A stretch of DNA of 64,000 bases from Bacteroidales bacterium (GTDB lineage: Bacteria > Bacteroidota > Bacteroidia > Bacteroidales > UBA1402), in NCBI GenBank assembly GCA_021373135.1, contig JAJFTH010000003.1:1099219-1163218 (forward strand), read 5' to 3'. Below the pieces are notes generated by a model. That model made no database searches. It saw only the letters and a list, made by a program, of their open reading frames with translations, and had not been told where the DNA came from. Made by a program: the position numbers and the translations under genes. Each line of letters opens with the position of its first letter. The stretch's first letter is position 1. Shown here in pieces: positions 1 to 8,311 of the stretch.

Positions 1-5
1 TTCAA

Positions 6-2468
6 ATGAAAAACAAATTCAATCTTATTTTTCTCTGCTTATTCCTCGTCATTACAGGATATTTGCAAGCAAAAGTGATTAGTAAAAATGAGTACAATCT
101 CATTCCGCTACCCAATCAATTAACAGCCAAAGAGGGACGCTTTGTCTTTTCCAACAAAGTAGTGGTGGAAAACGCCTCCACATCCAAAGAAATTCAAGCT
201 GTTTCTACGGATTTTATAAAAAAAATAAAAGAGGTTAGCGGGTTCAATATCAGAGAAGCAATAAGTGCGGATGCCCGGACTCCGGCCCTGTGTTTCATTA
301 CCACCCCGGGAATGGGGAAAGAAGATTATCAACTATTCGTTACTCCAACGCGTATCACCATTACCGCCAGTGAAGTAAATGGATTCTTTTATGGTATACA
401 GACCCTTTATCAATTGTTGCCGCCGGAAGTTTACGGTAAAAAACAAGTTAAAGCCGATTGGTCTGTGCCTTGTGTAGAAATTAAAGACTCTCCCCGTTTC
501 GCCTACCGTGGGTTAATGCTGGATGCTTGCCGTCACTTTGCGCCGTTGGATTATGTTTATAAGTTCATTGACATGTTGGCCATGCACAAAATGAACACTT
601 TCCATTGGCATCTGACCGAAGACCAGGGATGGAGAATAGAGATTAAGAAGTATCCCAAACTGATGGAAATCGGTTCCACCCGAAAAGAGACCTTGGTTGG
701 TTACTTTTTTGAGAATTATCCGCTCATCTACGACGGAAAAGAACACAAAGGATATTACACACAGGAAGAAATAAAAAAAGTGGTGGCATACGCTGCAAGC
801 AAGCAGATTAACGTTATTCCAGAGATAGAAATGCCGGGGCACGCGTTGGCTGCCATTGCTTCTTATCCTCAACTGTCTTGTAATCCGGACTCTACTTATC
901 AGGTTTCCGGAAGATGGGGGGTATTTGAACAAGTATATTGTCCGAAAGAAGAAACTTTTAAATTTTTGGAAGATGTAATCGATGAAGTGCTGGATCTTTT
1001 TCCCAGTCCGTATATTCATATAGGAGGAGACGAATGCCCTAAAACGGCTTGGAAGAATAGCAGCTACTGTCAACAGCTGATCAAAGAGCTGAAACTGGAA
1101 GATGATACGGTTCCCAATGCGATAGACGGAAAAAAGCATTCCAAAGAGGATAAATTACAGAGTTACTTTATTACCCGGATGGAAAAATATATCAATAGCA
1201 AGGGACGCAACATTATCGGCTGGGACGAGATTCTGGAAGGTGGACTGGCTCCCAATGCAACTGTGATGTCCTGGCGGGGAGTTGAAGGCGGACTGAACGC
1301 GGCAAAAGCCGGTCATCATGCGATTATGACTCCCGGTAGCTATGCTTATCTGGACAATTATCAGGAAAATCCGGAGATTGCTCCGACCACCATTGGCGGA
1401 TACATCACTTTGAAAAAAATTTATAGTTATAATCCCGTGCCGGCTGACGCCAACGATCTGGTAAAACAACACATTATCGGTTTGCAAGGAAACTGCTGGG
1501 CTGAATATATGCCTACGGTAGAGCGCAGGGATTATCAAATATTCCCCCGTGCCGTTGCCATCGCAGAAACAGACTGGACTTTGGATTCCAATAAAAACTG
1601 GAAAAACTTCTGCGGACGTATGGCTGAAGAATTTCAACGTTTTAAAATATTGAATGTAAAAGCTTGTACCAACTTTTTGGATGTAACGATTGATACCCAT
1701 GTTGATGATGGTATTTTAAAGGTCTATCTGGAAAATAATTATCCCGGAGCAACCATTCACCTGACCTTCGATGGTAGTGAACCCACTACTGAGTCTACGC
1801 AATACAATGCACCTTTCCCATTAAAAGGCACAGGATCTTATAAAGCGGAGAATATGCTGATTAAAGCTGTTGCCTTTGTCAACGGTAAAAAAGTGGGGAA
1901 AGTAGCAGAAAAGAGACTTTACGGAAACTTGATCAGTGGAAAAAACTATATGGTTTACCCTAATCCTGGAGCGATGACCGGTGATGTTTTCGGTCCGAAT
2001 GATGAACTGGGTGGAGATAAAAAAACACTGGGATTGACCAACGGAAAAAGAGGATATATTCAAAGTTATACTCCTTGGGTGGGGTTCGGAATCAATGATA
2101 AATGCAACAACGAACTTGTTTTTACAGTGAAATTGGATAACCCTGCAAAGGTGAGCAAAGTGATTTTCGGAAGTCTGCACAATCCGGCTATGAGCATACT
2201 TACAGCCGGTGGAGCCGTTGTAGAGGTTTCATCAGATGGAACCAATTACCGGGAAGTAGCCAATGAAACCTTTACGCATCAGTTTGCACCTCACGGACGT
2301 CAGCGTTTTATGAATACCATGAACTTTGAACCGACAGAGGCACTTTTTGTAAAGGTGAAAATTAAAAGCGGAGGAATTATTCGTAATGGTATCGATTGTA
2401 TGTCAAGTGTAAATCGTCCGGCAGTTTACACCGGTGATTTATTGATTGACGAGATAGAAGTTTATTAA
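6..2468 (+). CDS. beta-N-acetylhexosaminidase, GH20, exported
   Basis: An 820-residue exported glycoside hydrolase that should remove terminal GlcNAc or GalNAc residues from glycans. An N-terminal signal peptide (about residues 1-22) is followed by a GH20b-type domain and a GH20 TIM barrel. The catalytic Asp-Glu pair is visible in the motif HIGGDECPKTAW as Asp342-Glu343, and the upstream HWHLTEDQGWRIEI block is also typical. After the barrel comes a chitobiase-type C-terminal segment (LTFDGSEPTTEST) and a final F5/8-type C carbohydrate-binding-like domain. The ATG lies at base 6, so its promoter is outside the window. Two further exported glycan-active genes follow on the same strand. The family assignment is secure; the exact substrate is not. 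Confidence 0.95.
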   Translation: MKNKFNLIFLCLFLVITGYLQAKVISKNEYNLIPLPNQLTAKEGRFVFSNKVVVENASTSKEIQAVSTDFIKKIKEVSGFNIREAISADARTPALCFITTPGMGKEDYQLFVTPTRITITASEVNGFFYGIQTLYQLLPPEVYGKKQVKADWSVPCVEIKDSPRFAYRGLMLDACRHFAPLDYVYKFIDMLAMHKMNTFHWHLTEDQGWRIEIKKYPKLMEIGSTRKETLVGYFFENYPLIYDGKEHKGYYTQEEIKKVVAYAASKQINVIPEIEMPGHALAAIASYPQLSCNPDSTYQVSGRWGVFEQVYCPKEETFKFLEDVIDEVLDLFPSPYIHIGGDECPKTAWKNSSYCQQLIKELKLEDDTVPNAIDGKKHSKEDKLQSYFITRMEKYINSKGRNIIGWDEILEGGLAPNATVMSWRGVEGGLNAAKAGHHAIMTPGSYAYLDNYQENPEIAPTTIGGYITLKKIYSYNPVPADANDLVKQHIIGLQGNCWAEYMPTVERRDYQIFPRAVAIAETDWTLDSNKNWKNFCGRMAEEFQRFKILNVKACTNFLDVTIDTHVDDGILKVYLENNYPGATIHLTFDGSEPTTESTQYNAPFPLKGTGSYKAENMLIKAVAFVNGKKVGKVAEKRLYGNLISGKNYMVYPNPGAMTGDVFGPNDELGGDKKTLGLTNGKRGYIQSYTPWVGFGINDKCNNELVFTVKLDNPAKVSKVIFGSLHNPAMSILTAGGAVVEVSSDGTNYREVANETFTHQFAPHGRQRFMNTMNFEPTEALFVKVKIKSGGIIRNGIDCMSSVNRPAVYTGDLLIDEIEVY

Positions 2469-2562
2469 ACGGATCATAATAACCGGTAATAACTTGTGGT
2501 TTTTCTGGAGCCTCTTAAGTTACTCATGTTATAATTTCAATAATCATTAAATATATTAACGT

Positions 2563-3828
2563 ATGAAAAAGAAAATCGTGCCATTTTTTGTATTTCTGAT
2601 GGCATTTATTTCTTCCTGTGGTAATGGTGGAAATGATCAATTGTCAGTAGATCAGTTGATTCTTGATGTGCAAGTCAAGAATAATCTGAATGCACAAAAT
2701 ATTGTGATCGATAATTTTGCACATTTTATTTCTTTTGATTTCGGAAAGGGTGCAGATATCTCCAATGTTGAGTTGGAATTCACATTGGCAGAAGGGGTGA
2801 CCATGGTCTCTCCAAAAACACTTGATACAACTTTCAATTTTAATGAATCTCCATCAATCACCGTCAAATCAAATAATGTTGAGGCTAATTACAAATTAAA
2901 ATTCAATTATTATATTCCGGATTTTGATCCATCTGAAAAAGGATGGGTACAGGACAATAGTTTCGGTACACTCCCTGAATATCTAACTGTGTATAAATAC
3001 TCAGGAAATTTTGACGGGAAGTCGGTTAAGGCTTATATCGCAGTAGCGGATATGAATGATGCAAATGCCCGGTTTTCTGTTTTGGGAGAAGCTCATTATA
3101 ACGCGCCAACTCCTACACCGATTCAATTCTATCAAAATAATTCGCAGCCGAAAATTGTCATGAATGGCGGATATTTTTGGGACGGTTATTCTTTGGGGTT
3201 ATTGATCAGAGGTGGAAATACGATAAATGTAGATCAGCCGATGGTGTACAGAACGTATAATGGAGCAAGCACCATTTATTATCCGACAACCGGTGTTATC
3301 GGACAAAACGCCGATGGATCATTCTCTGCAAACTGGTGTTACTCTCCCGATGCCAATACAAAAACCATTTATACCTATACTTCTCCTTCTCCCAATAAGG
3401 TTAATGAAGCACCACAGCAGTTCCCATCAGCTACATTTCCAACTGTTGGAACCGTATGGGCTCCTAAAGAAGCTATCGGTGCCGGACCAATATTGATAAA
3501 GGGTGGCGTTTACAAAAATTTATGGGAAAATGAGATGTTTGATTCGGCCAGCGGTATTGGAGCAACTTCCACCAATCCGCGTTCAGCCATCGGCTATTTG
3601 TCTTCAGGTTATCTGGTATTTTTTGTTTGTGAAGGCAGGAACAAAACACCTCTGACTCCGGGACTGACTCTTCAGAATGTAGCGGACATGCTTCTTGAAA
3701 TAGGTTGCACGGAAGCCATCAATTTGGATGGTGGCGGCTCTTCATGTATGCTTGTCAATGGAAATGAAACCATTATACCAAGCGATGGCAGTCAGCGAAA
3801 AATAACAAATGCAGTTGCTATATATTAA
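2563..3828 (+). CDS. phosphodiester glycosidase (NAGPA-like) lipoprotein
   Basis: A 421-residue protein with a lipoprotein signal peptide ending in ISSC (Cys19), so it is probably anchored in the outer membrane. Residues about 25-125 look like an N-terminal beta-sandwich. The rest is the phosphodiester glycosidase domain related to the mammalian uncovering enzyme (NAGPA), which removes GlcNAc from GlcNAc-1-phosphodiesters. Family landmarks are VMNGGYFW, RSAIGYL and the closing NLDGGGSSCMLVNG motif. It sits 94 bp after the GH20 hexosaminidase and 15 bp before an SGNH hydrolase gene, so the trio probably acts on a common amino-sugar glycan. The substrate is inferred, not seen. Confidence 0.85.
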   Translation: MKKKIVPFFVFLMAFISSCGNGGNDQLSVDQLILDVQVKNNLNAQNIVIDNFAHFISFDFGKGADISNVELEFTLAEGVTMVSPKTLDTTFNFNESPSITVKSNNVEANYKLKFNYYIPDFDPSEKGWVQDNSFGTLPEYLTVYKYSGNFDGKSVKAYIAVADMNDANARFSVLGEAHYNAPTPTPIQFYQNNSQPKIVMNGGYFWDGYSLGLLIRGGNTINVDQPMVYRTYNGASTIYYPTTGVIGQNADGSFSANWCYSPDANTKTIYTYTSPSPNKVNEAPQQFPSATFPTVGTVWAPKEAIGAGPILIKGGVYKNLWENEMFDSASGIGATSTNPRSAIGYLSSGYLVFFVCEGRNKTPLTPGLTLQNVADMLLEIGCTEAINLDGGGSSCMLVNGNETIIPSDGSQRKITNAVAIY

Positions 3829-3843
3829 CTAAAATAAGAAATA

Positions 3844-4917
3844 ATGAAACTATGTAGATTGATATTATTCTTATCAATTTTTTCTTTTTCTACATTTATA
3901 TCAGGTGAAACCAAGTACTATGATGCTGCGCAATTTCCACTTATCGGAAAAATAACGAATGATACGGAAACGAGATATGAACGGTTGCCGTCTTATTTGA
4001 AAGGCAAAACTCGTCCACCTGTTTGGGATTTGGGAAAAAACACTTCCGGCATGGCCATTCGTTTTCGGTCAAATAGTACAAGCATATCTGCAAAATGGGA
4101 TTTGTACCAAGATAGAACTATGAACCACATGACGGCGACCGGAATCAAAGGTCTGGATTTGTACGCATGGACCAAAGATCACTGGCAGTTTGTGAATACC
4201 GGCAGACCAACCGGTAAATCCAATGAACAGACAATCATTGCCAATATGATTCCGGAAGAAAGGGAATATATGCTGTACCTTCCGTTATATGACGGCATCA
4301 CATCCTTGTCCATCGGCATTGATTCCACTGCTGTTATTCTACCACCGGCCTTGGATGAACCGGATACGAAGCATCCTGTCATTTGTTACGGGACAAGTAT
4401 TACGCAAGGTGGATGTGCCAGTAGACCGGGTATGTCTTATTCAAATATCCTGATGCGCAAATTTAACCGAGAGTTCATTAATCTGGGATTTAGCGGGAAT
4501 GGTCAGTTGGATTTTGAGATTGCGGAAGTGATGGCTAAAAGGCATGATGCCTCTTTGTTTGTCCTTGATTTTGTCCCAAATGTAAATATGAAACAACTGA
4601 AAGAAAAGACTGCAAATTTTGTTCGGATTTTAAGAGATGAGAATCCCGAGACGCCCATCCTTTTGATGGAGTCTATTATTTTCCCCCATATGAAGTTCGA
4701 TCAATCAATACAACAGGTAGTTTTAGAAAAAAATACCGCTCTACGCGAAGAGTATCAAAAATTAAAGCAAAAGGGTTATAAGAATTTATATTATTTATCT
4801 TCCGACAATCTGATCGGAAAAGACGGAGAAGCGACGGTGGATGGTGTCCATCTCACGGATTTAGGTTTTGAACGTATTTCTGAAAAGTTATATCAAGCGA
4901 TTAAAAGAATATGGTAG
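3844..4917 (+). CDS. SGNH/GDSL hydrolase, exported esterase
   Basis: A 357-residue protein with a signal peptide (about residues 1-21). It has an N-terminal jelly-roll-like domain of the SGNH_hydro_N type (about residues 25-170) and a C-terminal SGNH hydrolase domain. The nucleophile block is CYGTSITQGG with Ser185. The closing block is DGVHLTD with Asp333 and His336, and GNG near residue 219 supplies the oxyanion Asn. Such enzymes deacylate carbohydrate esters. It starts 15 bp after the phosphodiester glycosidase, so the two are probably co-transcribed. Activity as an acetylesterase is inferred from the family. Confidence 0.88.
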   Translation: MKLCRLILFLSIFSFSTFISGETKYYDAAQFPLIGKITNDTETRYERLPSYLKGKTRPPVWDLGKNTSGMAIRFRSNSTSISAKWDLYQDRTMNHMTATGIKGLDLYAWTKDHWQFVNTGRPTGKSNEQTIIANMIPEEREYMLYLPLYDGITSLSIGIDSTAVILPPALDEPDTKHPVICYGTSITQGGCASRPGMSYSNILMRKFNREFINLGFSGNGQLDFEIAEVMAKRHDASLFVLDFVPNVNMKQLKEKTANFVRILRDENPETPILLMESIIFPHMKFDQSIQQVVLEKNTALREEYQKLKQKGYKNLYYLSSDNLIGKDGEATVDGVHLTDLGFERISEKLYQAIKRIW

Positions 4918-4923
4918 AAGTCC

Positions 4924-4939
4924 CTTTATTGAAATAAAG
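4924..4939 (+). terminator. weak hairpin after SGNH hydrolase
   Basis: A short inverted repeat, CTTTATT then AATAAAG, lies 6 bp after the stop codon of the SGNH gene. It has no clear T-run, so termination here is only a possibility. Confidence 0.25.
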
Positions 4940-4943
4940 AGGC

Positions 4944-5085
4944 TTACATCAAAAGATCCGGTTCCTGATTTACAATCGTTATGCAGCAGAGCATGAGCCT
5001 CCTCTTTTCACCTCCGCTAAGTGTTATACACGGCTTGTCCCATAAATCTTTTCCGAACAGATAGATCGGGTTCAGCTTGGTATTA
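4944..5085 (-). pseudogene. remnant of an ABC-F ATP-binding protein gene
   Basis: The minus strand encodes about 43 in-frame residues that read as the ABC signature region of an ABC-F ATPase: YLFGKDLWDKP, then LSGGEKRRLMLCC, then NQEPDLLM and a stop. In intact ABC-F proteins this stretch leads straight into the Walker B sequence (LDEPTNNLD), which is absent here. There is no start codon of its own and no Walker A upstream. Upstream, the sequence becomes the 3' end of the DUF6056 gene in another frame, so the breakpoint lies at about 5085-5090. It is best explained as a leftover of a deleted gene. The identification rests on recalled family motifs. Confidence 0.6.
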
Positions 5086-5088
5086 ATA

Positions 5089-6756
5089 TCACATATCGGT
5101 ATTTCGAATGCCCGCAAACCGGTCATAAACCAACGCATAATAATGACCACGAAACCGATATACCTCACAGTCCCGGTGGCCGGGTGCGGATTTTAAATCC
5201 GGCCAGCCCAGATATTTATTCAGTTTGGCCAAACAGCTGCAAATTTCTGCGGCACTGTCTGCCTTTACGATGTAAAACGATTGTTGTGCGTCGGCTTTGA
5301 ACAGCGGAACTGATGGCAGGAGCCGATGCTCTTCCGTGCAAAACGATTCTGCCTTTTTGGGAGAAAAAGGCAGGACACATTTGACTAAACCTGGATTTTT
5401 GCCTTTGGTCAGGTAGACAGACAACAGATGTTTGTGGGTGCTATCTCCCATGTAGAAAACCACCCTAAAATAATTTTCCATGAAACGGTATCGTTTCTGA
5501 AAAGCACGTCCCGTTACTTCGTAATCGGCCTGAATGATACCGGTTCTGGTGGTTCGCGCTGCCTGAACCAAAGCCTCATGTTCGGTAAACAGTTCCTTGC
5601 GGATTTCGAGAGCCGAGACGTAGGTCGTAATCATGAAAACCGCTACTGCAGAAAGGATTACTGCCTGGTATTTGACATGCAACTGTTCCCATTTTTCAAA
5701 TGCAGGGCGCGCCAGCATGATGATGGTAAACATGGCAGAAATAATGATTTGCCACGGGCCCATATAGGCGATTACTAAGGCGAAAATAAGATTGATGGCA
5801 ATTGCCGTTAAGTAAATCTGATTTTTTTTAACGAATCCGATGGCTGATCTTTTATGACGGATAAACATCAGTACCAATGTCACAAGTAGTAAGGTCAGGA
5901 CAGGCACGCTGAACGCGATGTCTTTCAGGTAATCCCATTTCGTGAGAATCAGCATCTTCAGACTGGAGTGGACCAGCGGACCTTGATTGTCAAGCATCCG
6001 GATAAAATTGCCCGGCGCACCGACAATGATCAATGTCCCCAGCCAGTATCCAAGCACCAAATATAGTCTTTGTCCTTTCAGCTCTTTCCGATGAAATCCG
6101 TAATAAAGGAGCAAAGCCCCGGCAATTCCCACGGAAAAACTTTCCTGCAGAGAACCTGCGAATAGGCTGAATATTAGCAACAGCACCGATTGCCACCAGC
6201 GGCTTGTCTCTTTTGTCTTTCTTTGGTACAGGAGAATAAATCCGAGATTGACCACGCTGACCCACAGATAATTCACACTAAATGCAATGTTGCCTAGAAA
6301 AGCAATGCCTTGCACCGGAACGAAAAGCCAGATAACGGCTACCAGCAGGAAGGCTTTCACGAAAAGTTGCTTTTTACCGGTTATGGTCAATTTAAACATA
6401 AACCAGAAAAACAGCAGAAACATGAGTGTATTCGCTACGGAAAAAACGGCCCGGCCCCAAATGCTGCAAAACAAATGGACGATGGTGTGGACCACAAACC
6501 GTCCGTTGCATTCCATGTAGGCGACTGTCTGCGAATACAAGGCATCCCGAACGGACATAATCGGACGGTCGCTTCCGGTAAACGATGAAAACAGGTAATC
6601 ATCGTCCAGAAACAGGTTGTACCGATATTGAAGATAGAATGCTGCTCCTAAAGCCAAAAAAGCCGGGATCACCCACGGCCTGAATCTTTTCCCGGGAATA
6701 TGCTGTGAATTTATTGTCTTTTTTTCCGGCAAGGAAAATGCCCCTGCTGCAATCAA
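5089..6756 (-). CDS. DUF6056-type multi-pass membrane protein, GT-C-like
   Basis: About 555 residues with roughly ten hydrophobic segments covering residues 28-400, then a soluble C-terminal region. The first loop after TM1 carries LFLDDDYLF; acidic pairs there are typical of GT-C glycosyltransferases that use polyprenyl-phosphate sugars. The layout resembles DUF6056 proteins of Bacteroidetes, which often sit near surface polysaccharide genes. The best available start is a TTG at 6756: an in-frame stop lies just upstream and the next ATG comes after TM1. The true start is therefore uncertain. The stop codon abuts the ABC-F remnant. Glycosyl transfer is an inference. Confidence 0.65.
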   Translation of the reverse strand: MIAAGAFSLPEKKTINSQHIPGKRFRPWVIPAFLALGAAFYLQYRYNLFLDDDYLFSSFTGSDRPIMSVRDALYSQTVAYMECNGRFVVHTIVHLFCSIWGRAVFSVANTLMFLLFFWFMFKLTITGKKQLFVKAFLLVAVIWLFVPVQGIAFLGNIAFSVNYLWVSVVNLGFILLYQRKTKETSRWWQSVLLLIFSLFAGSLQESFSVGIAGALLLYYGFHRKELKGQRLYLVLGYWLGTLIIVGAPGNFIRMLDNQGPLVHSSLKMLILTKWDYLKDIAFSVPVLTLLLVTLVLMFIRHKRSAIGFVKKNQIYLTAIAINLIFALVIAYMGPWQIIISAMFTIIMLARPAFEKWEQLHVKYQAVILSAVAVFMITTYVSALEIRKELFTEHEALVQAARTTRTGIIQADYEVTGRAFQKRYRFMENYFRVVFYMGDSTHKHLLSVYLTKGKNPGLVKCVLPFSPKKAESFCTEEHRLLPSVPLFKADAQQSFYIVKADSAAEICSCLAKLNKYLGWPDLKSAPGHRDCEVYRFRGHYYALVYDRFAGIRNTDM

Positions 6757-6886
6757 AAATAGAAACTAATATCGAATAAATCAATAGTTTGTATATCCAA
6801 ACGATATTTCCTTGATTGCTTTGCCGGATTGTTGAATAAAACTAAATCCGTCTGCAGAGAGAACGGATATTCTACAAACTTTGAAG

Positions 6887-6931
6887 AAAAAGAAAGAAGC
6901 TGCCCTCTTTTGAGGCAGCTTCTTTCTTTTT
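6887..6931 (-). terminator. strong hairpin after tRNA-Pro
   Basis: A near-perfect stem of about 20 bp (arms 6887-6907 and 6912-6931, loop TTTT, one bulged C) starts 7 bp beyond the tRNA 3' end. Its arms are pyrimidine/purine rich, so it leaves a T-rich tail on the minus strand. It should end the tRNA transcript and may work in both directions. Confidence 0.8.
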
Positions 6932-6937
6932 CAGCAG

Positions 6938-7013
6938 TCGGGGTGACTAGATTCGAACTAGCGACCACTCGCCCCCCAGACGAGTACTCTAAACCGGGCT
7001 GAGCTACACCCCG
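6938..7013 (-). tRNA. tRNA-Pro (anticodon GGG)
   Basis: The minus strand folds as a full cloverleaf. The acceptor stem is CGGGGTG with CACCCCG, the anticodon stem is CTCGT/GCGAG around loop CTGGGGG (anticodon GGG), and the T arm is GCTAG-TTCGAAT-CTAGT. The discriminator base is A. The 3' CCA is not encoded. A canonical Bacteroidetes promoter lies just upstream and a strong hairpin follows. Confidence 0.95.
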
Positions 7014-7027
7014 AACTAAATGCGGCA

Positions 7028-7058
7028 CAAAAGTACGCCTTTTTTGTAATTTGTCAAA
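7028..7058 (-). promoter_or_regulatory. Bacteroidetes promoter for tRNA-Pro
   Basis: On the minus strand, TTTG (7055-7058) and TACTTTTG (7028-7035) are separated by 19 bp. This fits the Bacteroidetes -33/-7 consensus (TTTG, 17-23 bp, TAnnTTTG). The -7 box ends 14 bp before the tRNA. Confidence 0.75.
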
Positions 7059-7131
7059 GCCGGTATATGCTTTTTCTTTAAAAAATCATATCTGAAAAGC
7101 TATCCGTCTCACACATAGAGTCGAATGGAAG

Positions 7132-8193
7132 TCAGATGCCCATCATGTCTCTGTAAAAATCAAGCATTTCTTCTATTTGGGCTTGATTGGCCGTCTGATC
7201 CAGATGAATTTCACCGATATTGGAAAGCAACGTGAAATTGATAGCCTTGCTTTCATTCTTTTTGTCATGCGTCATCGATTCATAGAGTCCGGGGTAGTCT
7301 TTGCAAGTAATATGGAAAACGCCATATTCTTCGCGGACAAAGTGAATGTAGCGTTGCAGGATATCTTTTGGAAAACCAAAGAATTTCGATGAAAGGTAAA
7401 GTTCACAGAGAAGTCCCCAGGCAATGGCATAGCCGTGCAAAATAGGCATACCGCGTTTGAGGGCCAGACTTTCAAAGGCGTGTCCTGCCGTATGCCCCAG
7501 GTTGAGGGCCTTGCGAAGGCCTTGTTCCTTGGGATCCTGTTCGGTTATGTTTTCCTTGATCAGTACCGACTCTTTGACGGCTGCCAAAAATTCGACACTT
7601 TCAGGGTTGGAAAGATTCAAGGAAAGCAGTTCGTTCCAGTACTTGGTATTTGAAAGCAGTCCGTGCTTCAGCATTTCAGCGTAGCCGGAGAGCAAGTTCT
7701 GACGGTCAAGACTCTTGAAAAACGGTGCATAAAACAAGACCGCTTTCGGCAGATGGAATGCACCGATCTCATTTTTCAGTCCGTTGAAATTGATGCCGGT
7801 TTTCCCGCCGACAGAAGCATCCACCGCTGCCAGGATTGTGGTCGGAATATGAATGCATGGGATACCCCGTTTGAAGGATGCAGCGGCAAAACCGCCCAAA
7901 TCAGTGATCATTCCGCCGCCGATATTTATCAGGATGGACTTGCGGGTAGCACCTTCTTGACTCAGAAACTGCCAGACTTTGGCCAGATTCTCAATGTTTT
8001 TGTGGTCGTCACCGGCAGGGATGCTCAGGAAATGGGCTTCGGACAAACACCTTAGTCCTCGGATGACAGGCAGGCACAAGGTTTGTGTGTTTGAGTCACT
8101 CAGCATGAAAATTTGATTGGGAGCATAGCCGGAAAGTTCTTTTTTCAGGTCAGCTTCAATGTTTTCAGTGAAAATGAGGCTTGTAAATGGCAT
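7132..8193 (-). CDS. aroB: 3-dehydroquinate synthase
   Basis: A 353-residue cytosolic enzyme that converts DAHP to 3-dehydroquinate, the second step of the shikimate pathway. The NAD-binding GGGMITDLGGF (from Gly93) and the stretch IPTTILAAVDASVGGKTG are conserved. The expected metal ligands are present: Glu173 in GYAEMLKHG, His234/His238 in NLGHTAGHAFE, and His253 in LHGYA. The ATG at 8193 gives the usual N-terminus; an open frame continues upstream to 8262 but would add an unrelated extension. It is divergent from the cardiolipin synthase gene, and no other shikimate gene is nearby. Confidence 0.95.
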   Translation of the reverse strand: MPFTSLIFTENIEADLKKELSGYAPNQIFMLSDSNTQTLCLPVIRGLRCLSEAHFLSIPAGDDHKNIENLAKVWQFLSQEGATRKSILINIGGGMITDLGGFAAASFKRGIPCIHIPTTILAAVDASVGGKTGINFNGLKNEIGAFHLPKAVLFYAPFFKSLDRQNLLSGYAEMLKHGLLSNTKYWNELLSLNLSNPESVEFLAAVKESVLIKENITEQDPKEQGLRKALNLGHTAGHAFESLALKRGMPILHGYAIAWGLLCELYLSSKFFGFPKDILQRYIHFVREEYGVFHITCKDYPGLYESMTHDKKNESKAINFTLLSNIGEIHLDQTANQAQIEEMLDFYRDMMGI

Positions 8194-8214
8194 GTTTGTA
8201 GATTTTTTACAAGG

Positions 8215-8222
8215 CAAAGATA
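8215..8222 (-). promoter_or_regulatory. -7 box upstream of aroB
   Basis: TATCTTTG on the minus strand lies 21 bp before the aroB ATG and matches the Bacteroidetes -7 element TAnnTTTG. No clear -33 TTTG is seen at the right distance. Confidence 0.5.
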
Positions 8223-8311
8223 GCATATTCGACGCTTTTTTTTCATATTTGTATCGACGCAATATTATTTATATGAATCCTATACGTCAAATATTTTGAT
8301 TTCAATCTTTA

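Noticed and set aside
6753..7028. A 91-residue open frame on the minus strand
   Set aside because: It runs through the tRNA-Pro gene and its terminator; its protein has no family features.
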